DNA of 64,000 nt from Roseobacter litoralis Och 149 (GTDB lineage: Bacteria; Pseudomonadota; Alphaproteobacteria; Rhodobacterales; Rhodobacteraceae). The stretch lies in the NCBI RefSeq assembly GCF_000154785.2, contig NC_015730.1:310001-374000 (forward strand), in the 5' to 3' direction. The position numbers and the translations under genes were made by a program. Within the stretch, counting starts at the first letter, position 1, and each line of letters opens with the position of its first letter. The notes beneath the pieces are model-generated. The model did not search any database. It saw only the letters and a list, made by a program, of their open reading frames with translations, and was not told the origin of the DNA. Below, one piece after another: positions 59,148 through 64,000 of the stretch.

Positions 59148-60007
59148 AAACCGAAAACCAAAAAGCATGGTTCTTTGTGCTGCCAGTGCTCTTCCTTGTG
59201 GCGTTCAACGCACTTGTCCCGATCATGACGGTGGTGAATTATTCCGTGCAGGAGACGTTTGGCAACAACCTGTTTTTCTGGCAGGGGTTGGACTGGTTCG
59301 AACAAATCCTGCGTTCTGAGCGGTTTCACGCAGCGCTAGGTCGCCAGTTTCTCTTTACCGGCCTGATCCTCGCAATCGAGATACCACTGGGCATTATCAT
59401 TGCCCTCTCCATGCCGAAACGTGGCATCTGGGTGCCGGTGTGTCTTGTGCTGATGGCCTTGCCGATGCTGATCCCGTGGAACGTGGTGGGTGCGATGTGG
59501 AACATCTTTACCCTGCCAAAGATCGGGATGATGGGGTACTTTATCAATGACGTGCTGGGCGTGCGCTATGACATGACGCAGGACCCGCTGGCCGCATGGA
59601 TCACGATCATCGTGATGGATGTGTGGCACTGGACTTCATTGGTGGTGCTGCTGTGTTATGCGGGCCTCGTGTCGATCCCGGATGCCTATTATCAGGCGGC
59701 CAAGATCGACGGCGCGTCCCCTTGGAAGGTGTTTCGCTACATCCAGCTGCCCAAGATGAAAACCGTTCTGACCATCGCGATACTGCTGCGGTTCATGGAT
59801 AGCTTCAACATCTACACCGAACCCTTTGTGCTGACCGGTGGGGGGCCGGGTAATTCGACGACGCTGTTGTCGATTGATCTGGTGAAAATCGCGCTGGGCC
59901 AATTCGATCTGGGGCCTGCGGCGGCCATGTCGCTGATCTACTTTGCGATCACATTGCTGGTGTCGTGGCTGTTTTACACATTGATGACCAAGGATGACGA
60001 CAAATGA
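59144..60007 (+). CDS. glpP: Glycerol ABC transporter permease 1
   Basis: 287-aa inner-membrane permease of the sugar-type (MalF/UgpA-like) group with six hydrophobic segments. It begins NQKAWFFVLPVLFLVAFNALVPIM, and its EAA loop reads YYQAAKIDGASPWKVFRYIQLPKM. It overlaps glpT by 4 nt (ATGA) and glpQ by 4 nt. It forms the transport channel together with GlpQ. Confidence 0.93.
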   Translation: MKTENQKAWFFVLPVLFLVAFNALVPIMTVVNYSVQETFGNNLFFWQGLDWFEQILRSERFHAALGRQFLFTGLILAIEIPLGIIIALSMPKRGIWVPVCLVLMALPMLIPWNVVGAMWNIFTLPKIGMMGYFINDVLGVRYDMTQDPLAAWITIIVMDVWHWTSLVVLLCYAGLVSIPDAYYQAAKIDGASPWKVFRYIQLPKMKTVLTIAILLRFMDSFNIYTEPFVLTGGGPGNSTTLLSIDLVKIALGQFDLGPAAAMSLIYFAITLLVSWLFYTLMTKDDDK

Positions 60008-60801
60008 GAAAACGCTCCCTCATCCCCATTTTCTATATCATCTTTCTAATGCTGCCGATCTATTGGCTCGTCACGATGAGCTTCAAGACCACCAATGACA
60101 TCCTCTCGGGCTTCAGCCTCTTTCCCGAGACATTCACGCTGGACAACTACCGGGTCATTTTCACGGACCCGACATGGTACTGGGGGTATTTCAATTCGAT
60201 CATCTACGTGTCGATGAATACCGTGATTTCGATCTGTGTGGCCCTGCCCGCGGCCTACGCGTTCTCGCGCTACCGCTTTCTGGGGGACAAGCAGCTGTTC
60301 TTTTGGCTGCTGACGAACCGGATGGCCCCTGCGGCGGTGTTCGCGCTGCCGTTCTTTCAGCTTTATTCATCCGTTGGCTTGTTCGACACGCATCTCGCGG
60401 TGGCTTTGGCGCATTGCCTGTTCAACATCCCGCTTGCGGTCTGGATCCTTGAGGGGTTCATGGGCGGTGTGCCCAAGGAACTGGATGAGACGGCCTATGT
60501 GGATGGCTATTCCTTCCCGCGCTTTTTCGTCACGATTTTCCTGCCGACAATCAAGGCGGGCGTCGGCGTTGCAGCCTTCTTTTGTTTCATGTTCTCGTGG
60601 GTTGAGCTTTTGCTCGCCAAAACCCTGACGGCGGTTGCAGCAAAGCCAATCGCCGCCACTATGACCAAAACGGCATCCTCTGCGGGATACGAGCTGGGGC
60701 TGCTGGCAGCGGCAGGCACCTTGACCATCATTCCGGGCGCTATCGTGATCTACTTTGTACGCAACTATATCGCGAAGGGCTTTGCCCTGGGGAGGGTGTG
60801 A
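60004..60801 (+). CDS. glpQ: Glycerol ABC transporter permease 2
   Basis: 265-aa inner-membrane permease (MalG/UgpE-like): IPIFYIIFLMLPIYWLVTMSFKT at the N-terminus, ELDETAYVDGYSFPRFFVTIFLP as EAA loop, and IAKGFALGRV, a typical last stretch of this family, at the end. It overlaps glpP by 4 nt and glpU by one base. The symbol follows the Rhizobium glycerol transporter and does not mean a glycerophosphodiesterase. Confidence 0.93.
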   Translation: MRKRSLIPIFYIIFLMLPIYWLVTMSFKTTNDILSGFSLFPETFTLDNYRVIFTDPTWYWGYFNSIIYVSMNTVISICVALPAAYAFSRYRFLGDKQLFFWLLTNRMAPAAVFALPFFQLYSSVGLFDTHLAVALAHCLFNIPLAVWILEGFMGGVPKELDETAYVDGYSFPRFFVTIFLPTIKAGVGVAAFFCFMFSWVELLLAKTLTAVAAKPIAATMTKTASSAGYELGLLAAAGTLTIIPGAIVIYFVRNYIAKGFALGRV

Positions 60802-61199
60802 TGAAACGGCTGACAGTCTTATTGACATTTCTTCTGGCAAGCCCAGTCCTCGCCCAAGGCTGGGGAAACGTCGCCCAACAGGAGGAAGAGACGGGGTTTT
60901 CGTGGACCGAGCCGCTCTGGCCGGAGTTCTGGATGGCCTGGACGCCCGCAACGTTCCTGCTGTTTTGCGGTATATTCAGTGCCATGGCGATCCTCACCAT
61001 TCTTGAAATACGCAGGCCGGGCGGGGACGAACGGCGCGGTATCCTCGGGCTGACCACCACGCGGGGCGACAGGCTGTTTATTTCCCTTTTGGGGACGTCT
61101 TACATCTTTCTTGCGTGGCTCGGTCTGGTGGGCCAGCCCGTCTGGTGGCCGGTGGGCATATCCATCGTCTGGGCCATATTTTGTTTTCGAAAGGTATGA
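60801..61199 (+). CDS. glpU: Glycerol transporter small membrane protein (DUF2160)
   Basis: 132-aa membrane protein. The region FWMAWTPATFLLF ... ERRGILGLTTTRGDRLFISLLGTSYIFLAWLGL ... VWWPVGISIVWA is the DUF2160/GlpU signature, a small subunit of unknown mechanism in this glycerol transporter. It carries about 40 extra N-terminal residues with a signal-peptide-like start (LTVLLTFLLASPVLAQG), longer than the roughly 90-aa proteins I know. GGAGGG precedes the ATG at 60801, which overlaps the glpQ TGA. The operon appears to end here. Confidence 0.9.
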   Translation: MKRLTVLLTFLLASPVLAQGWGNVAQQEEETGFSWTEPLWPEFWMAWTPATFLLFCGIFSAMAILTILEIRRPGGDERRGILGLTTTRGDRLFISLLGTSYIFLAWLGLVGQPVWWPVGISIVWAIFCFRKV

Positions 61200-61207
61200 G
61201 AAATCTC

Positions 61208-61236
61208 TTTGGAATACGAAAATCATAGTATTTACT
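61208..61236 (+). promoter_or_regulatory. Putative promoter and operator of the BlaI-type gene
   Basis: TTTGGA (61208-61213) and TTTACT (61231-61236) are 17 bp apart, a weak -35/-10 pair. The inverted repeat AGTA-TT-TACT (61227-61236) overlaps the -10, 44 bp before the start codon, where a BlaI/CopY-type repressor would be expected to bind its own promoter. Confidence 0.35.
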
Positions 61237-61279
61237 TACAGGCGTTCTGGCATGAGCAGCGCCAAGGGATGGCTTTTTC

Positions 61280-61678
61280 ATGAGAGAACGCAAAAAAAGT
61301 GAGCTTCTGACTGAGGTGGAGTTGGAATTCATGAACGAGCTGTGGGCCTTGGGGGAGGGGACCGTGCGCGATGTGTTAAGTCAATTGCCCAAAGAACGTG
61401 ACCTTGCCTATACGTCCGGCGCGACCATTCTGCGAATCCTCGAGCAGAAAGAGTTCGTGACCAGCCGCAAGGTGGGCAAACAGCTTGTCTATAAGCCTGA
61501 GTTGGAGAAAGACGTCTATCAATCCCGCTCACTTAAGGATCTGTCGCGCAAACTCTTTGACGACACCCCGGAATCCCTTGTGGCGCGATTGGTCAACGAC
61601 GACGAATTGACCGAAGAAGCCCTTGGCGAAATCCGCGCACTTGTAGACCGGAGGTTGAAAAATGATACCGGCGGATAA
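61280..61678 (+). CDS. BlaI/MecI/CopY-family transcriptional repressor
   Basis: 132-aa winged-helix regulator: LTEVELEFMNELWALGEGTVRDVLSQLP, then LAYTSGATILRILEQKEFVTSRKVGKQLVYKP, and a C-terminal dimerisation region (SRKLFDDTPESLVARLVNDDELT). Such repressors are inactivated by cleavage when a partner M56 protease is triggered. The partner gene overlaps by 17 nt downstream. No beta-lactamase or copper gene is nearby, so the regulated genes are unknown. Confidence 0.92.
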   Translation: MRERKKSELLTEVELEFMNELWALGEGTVRDVLSQLPKERDLAYTSGATILRILEQKEFVTSRKVGKQLVYKPELEKDVYQSRSLKDLSRKLFDDTPESLVARLVNDDELTEEALGEIRALVDRRLKNDTGG

Positions 61679-62801
61679 GCTGCTAGACGCCTATGTGAAT
61701 GCCAATATCCTTTTTGTCTGTGCGTACGTTTTCTGGGTGTTGGTGCGCGGGCGGCTCAGCCTTTTTGGTCTGGAGCGCGCCTATGGGACGCAATTGCGGT
61801 TGCTCAACAGTATTTTCCTGACGATCTTGCTGGCGCCTCTGATCGCGATGGGTTTCGGGCTGCTGCAACAGACCGGGCTTGCACAGGGTGTGACGCTGAA
61901 CCTGTCTGATATGGTGGTTTCCTACTACCTGAACGGCGGTCTGCAGATGCGCGCAACAGAGTTTGAGGCGCTGGTGACGCTGCGCAACACGGTCACGCTG
62001 AACATCGTGTCCGGCGTGGGGTGGTTTGCCTGGCTGACCATGGCTGTGCTGGGTATGGGCTTTGTCATAGGGGTGATGCGTTTGGTGGTGTCCGTGATGT
62101 GCTTGCGACGGATTGTGCGGGGCAGCTATGCTTGGCGTCGTTTTGGCAGGGTGCATTTGCGATTGTCAGACCAATCGCTTGTCCCGTTCTCCACGCGTGG
62201 TTTTTACAACTATTACGTGGTGATCCCATCTCACATGCTGGCGGAGGCACATGAGCTTAAGGTGTCTTTGGCGCATGAGTTTCAGCATATCCGGCAGGGT
62301 GATCTTGAATGGGAAATCCTGATCGAGGCGCTCAAGCCGGTCTTTTTCCTCAACCCGGTTTATCACGCATGGAAGCGGCAGGTCGAAAACCTGCGTGAAC
62401 TGAATTGCGACAGCGAGGTTTTGTCGCGCGGTCGTATCGATATGCGCGAGTATTGCGATACGCTTTTGTCGGTGTGTCAAAAAACCCTCAGCCGCGACCG
62501 TGACTTTGTCATCGCCGTGCCAAAGGTGACGCTGGTGAGCGCTGACAGACCCACATTACGGCAGGGCGGCAAGAGCTTTCTGGAAGCGCGCATTCTGTCG
62601 CTCACGAACTTGCGGGATGCCAAGCAATCGCGGCTCGCCGTTGTGGCATTGGTTTTGCCTTTCGTTGCGGCAGTAGCGCTGCTGTCGCTGGCGATCCAAA
62701 CCCCGCCAGATTGGAGCCAGGATCGCTTGATGCTCTCCACGGTCGTTAACCTCGAACGGCTTGATGAAATAAACCGCTTGTCCGCATTTGGCCGTAACTA
62801 A
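61662..62801 (+). CDS. M56-family membrane metallopeptidase (BlaR1-like, without sensor domain)
   Basis: 379-aa protein with about four transmembrane segments (roughly 12-30, 45-68, 115-145 and 325-345). The zinc-protease motif is H205-E-F-Q-H209 in ALAHEFQHIRQGD, followed by LRELNCDSEVL with the third ligand region. In BlaR1 a penicillin-binding sensor domain follows the last membrane helix; here only about 35 residues remain, so signal input must come by another route. GGAGG precedes the ATG at 61662. It forms a coupled pair with the BlaI-type repressor. Confidence 0.9.
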   Translation: MIPADKLLDAYVNANILFVCAYVFWVLVRGRLSLFGLERAYGTQLRLLNSIFLTILLAPLIAMGFGLLQQTGLAQGVTLNLSDMVVSYYLNGGLQMRATEFEALVTLRNTVTLNIVSGVGWFAWLTMAVLGMGFVIGVMRLVVSVMCLRRIVRGSYAWRRFGRVHLRLSDQSLVPFSTRGFYNYYVVIPSHMLAEAHELKVSLAHEFQHIRQGDLEWEILIEALKPVFFLNPVYHAWKRQVENLRELNCDSEVLSRGRIDMREYCDTLLSVCQKTLSRDRDFVIAVPKVTLVSADRPTLRQGGKSFLEARILSLTNLRDAKQSRLAVVALVLPFVAAVALLSLAIQTPPDWSQDRLMLSTVVNLERLDEINRLSAFGRN

Positions 62802-62818
62802 GCGAGCGTCAGACCCGG

Positions 62819-64000
62819 TTAAACCGCAGCAGGGTCAGCACCGATAACCTGTTCAAGGGCTGTCGCCAGCTTGCCGATCAATTCATCGATCTGGTTGTCT
62901 TCGATGATGAAAGGCGGCGCCAGAAGCACGTGATCGCCCGCCCGTCCGTCGCGCGTGCCCGCCATTGGATAACAGATCAGCCCTGCGTCGAAGGCTGCTG
63001 TTTTGATTTTCGCGGCATATCCCTTTGCAGGGTCAAAGGGTGTTTTAGTTTCCCTGTCCTCAACGATTTCGATGCCCTGAAACAGCCCTCTGCCGCGGAT
63101 ATCGCCCACATGTGGATGTTGACCGAATTGGTCATGCAGCGCTTTTGACAGCACCTCGCCTTGCCGCCGGGCCCGATCGCATAGTCCGTCGCCAACAATC
63201 TTGCTCACAACCGCCAGCCCGGCAGCGGCGGCAACCGGATGGCCGAGATAGGTGTGACCATGCTGAAAAAAGCCTGTTCCGTTCTTTATCGTTTCGTAGA
63301 TTTCGCCTGTGCACAGCATCGCACCAATGGGTTGATAGCCCGCGCCAAGCCCCTTGGCGATGCACAGGATATCAGGCGCGATCCCATCTGCATCGCAGGC
63401 AAACAGATGGCCCGTCCGACCCATGCCGCACATCACTTCATCAAGGATCAGAAGCACGTCGTAGGTGTCGCAAATCTCACGGATGCGCTTGAAATACCCT
63501 TCAACAGCGGGAACAGCACCGAGTGTCGCACCCACCACAGGTTCGGCCATAAAGGCCATGACGGTTTCAGGCCCAAGGCGCAAAATCTCGTCTTCCAGCT
63601 CCTGCGCGGCACGAAGACCATAAGCGGCGGCACTTTCACCCTCTTCACGCAGCACATATTCGTAACAGGGTGCGATATGATGAACGTCAAACAGCAAAGG
63701 CGCAAATTGCTGCCGCCGCCATTCGTTCCCGCCTGCCGCCAATGCGCCAAGCGTATTGCCATGATAGCTTTGCCGCCGCGCAATCAGGCGCCGTTTTTCT
63801 GGCTGACCCTTTTCGATAAAATACTGCCGCGCAAGTTTGATCGCGGCCTCCGTCGCCTCGGAACCGCCAGAGACGAAATAAACACGTTCTATGTCAGCGG
63901 GTGCATGTTCAATCAACAGATCGGCGAGCGCTTCGGCTGGTTCAGACGTCAAAAACCCGGTATGCGCAAAGGCAAGGTCAGCGACCTGTTTCTGTATGGC
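62819..64000 (-). CDS. Class III PLP-dependent aminotransferase, C-terminal part (cut by window edge)
   Basis: About 393 residues of a cytoplasmic aminotransferase; the frame stays open to the window edge, so the N-terminus is missing. Visible features are FVSGGSEATEAAIKLARQY (phosphate-binding loop), YHGNTLGALA, LILDEVMCGMGRTG with the PLP-ring aspartate, and IAKGLGAGYQPIGA with the Schiff-base lysine. Members use omega-amino acids, polyamines or taurine-type amines with pyruvate or 2-oxoglutarate; the substrate cannot be assigned. It converges with the M56 gene 17 nt away. Confidence 0.9.
   Translation of the reverse strand, partial: AIQKQVADLAFAHTGFLTSEPAEALADLLIEHAPADIERVYFVSGGSEATEAAIKLARQYFIEKGQPEKRRLIARRQSYHGNTLGALAAGGNEWRRQQFAPLLFDVHHIAPCYEYVLREEGESAAAYGLRAAQELEDEILRLGPETVMAFMAEPVVGATLGAVPAVEGYFKRIREICDTYDVLLILDEVMCGMGRTGHLFACDADGIAPDILCIAKGLGAGYQPIGAMLCTGEIYETIKNGTGFFQHGHTYLGHPVAAAAGLAVVSKIVGDGLCDRARRQGEVLSKALHDQFGQHPHVGDIRGRGLFQGIEIVEDRETKTPFDPAKGYAAKIKTAAFDAGLICYPMAGTRDGRAGDHVLLAPPFIIEDNQIDELIGKLATALEQVIGADPAAV

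Overview
The window reads as a chromosomal segment of a marine alphaproteobacterium of the Roseobacter group (Rhodobacterales). This rests on gene content and order: a GlpVSTPQU-type glycerol ABC transporter, membrane-bound urate hydroxylase PuuD with a fused PuuE-UraD protein, an AMP-forming acetyl-CoA synthetase followed by a stand-alone adenylate kinase, a very large type I-secreted adhesin, and dense ATGA/TGATG-coupled operons at moderately high GC. No tRNA, rRNA, insertion sequence, prophage or CRISPR array was seen. The species cannot be named from the sequence alone.

Layout. 1-5.4 kb: acs with a downstream adenylate kinase (cut by the window edge), an L,D-transpeptidase, a RarD-type transporter and a lipoprotein lytic transglycosylase. 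5.8-23.2 kb: a surface-protein locus with an 11-kb adhesin gene facing its own type I secretion operon (tolC-like, lapB-like ABC, hlyD-like), plus an OmpA-like protein and an unknown 185-aa protein. 23.3-30.6 kb: purine/urate catabolism (allE, NCS2 permease, allA, puuE-uraD fusion, uraH, LysR regulator, puuD); the allantoate-hydrolysing step is not in the window. 30.8-36.8 kb: a PGRP-type amidase, then a LysR regulator divergent from dabB-dabA, a two-component inorganic-carbon pump.

36.9-50.4 kb is the most interesting stretch. It holds a trimethylamine-dehydrogenase-like flavoprotein with an M20 deacylase, a LysR regulator, RidA with a DUF1028 protein, a flavin monooxygenase, and a polyamine-type ABC operon ending in an acetylpolyamine amidohydrolase-like gene, with a second paralogous binding protein on the other strand. 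Three intergenic regions of this stretch, and no others I found, carry a 15-bp palindrome TTAGG-N5-CCTAA; one of them also has the variant TTAGC-N5-GCTAA. All fit the LysR T-N11-A pattern, so these operons look like one regulon for taking up and breaking down N-acetylated or N-alkylated (poly)amines.

50.6-54.5 kb encodes a 1301-aa secreted metzincin with RTX repeats and two long C-terminal modules that resemble H-type lectins. 55.2-61.2 kb is the complete glycerol transporter operon glpV-S-T-P-Q-U, with a 14-bp palindrome against a -35 element. The window ends with a BlaI/M56 regulator-protease pair and a partial class III aminotransferase. GC-rich hairpins follow all three solute-binding-protein genes, which suggests post-transcriptional control of binding-protein dosage.
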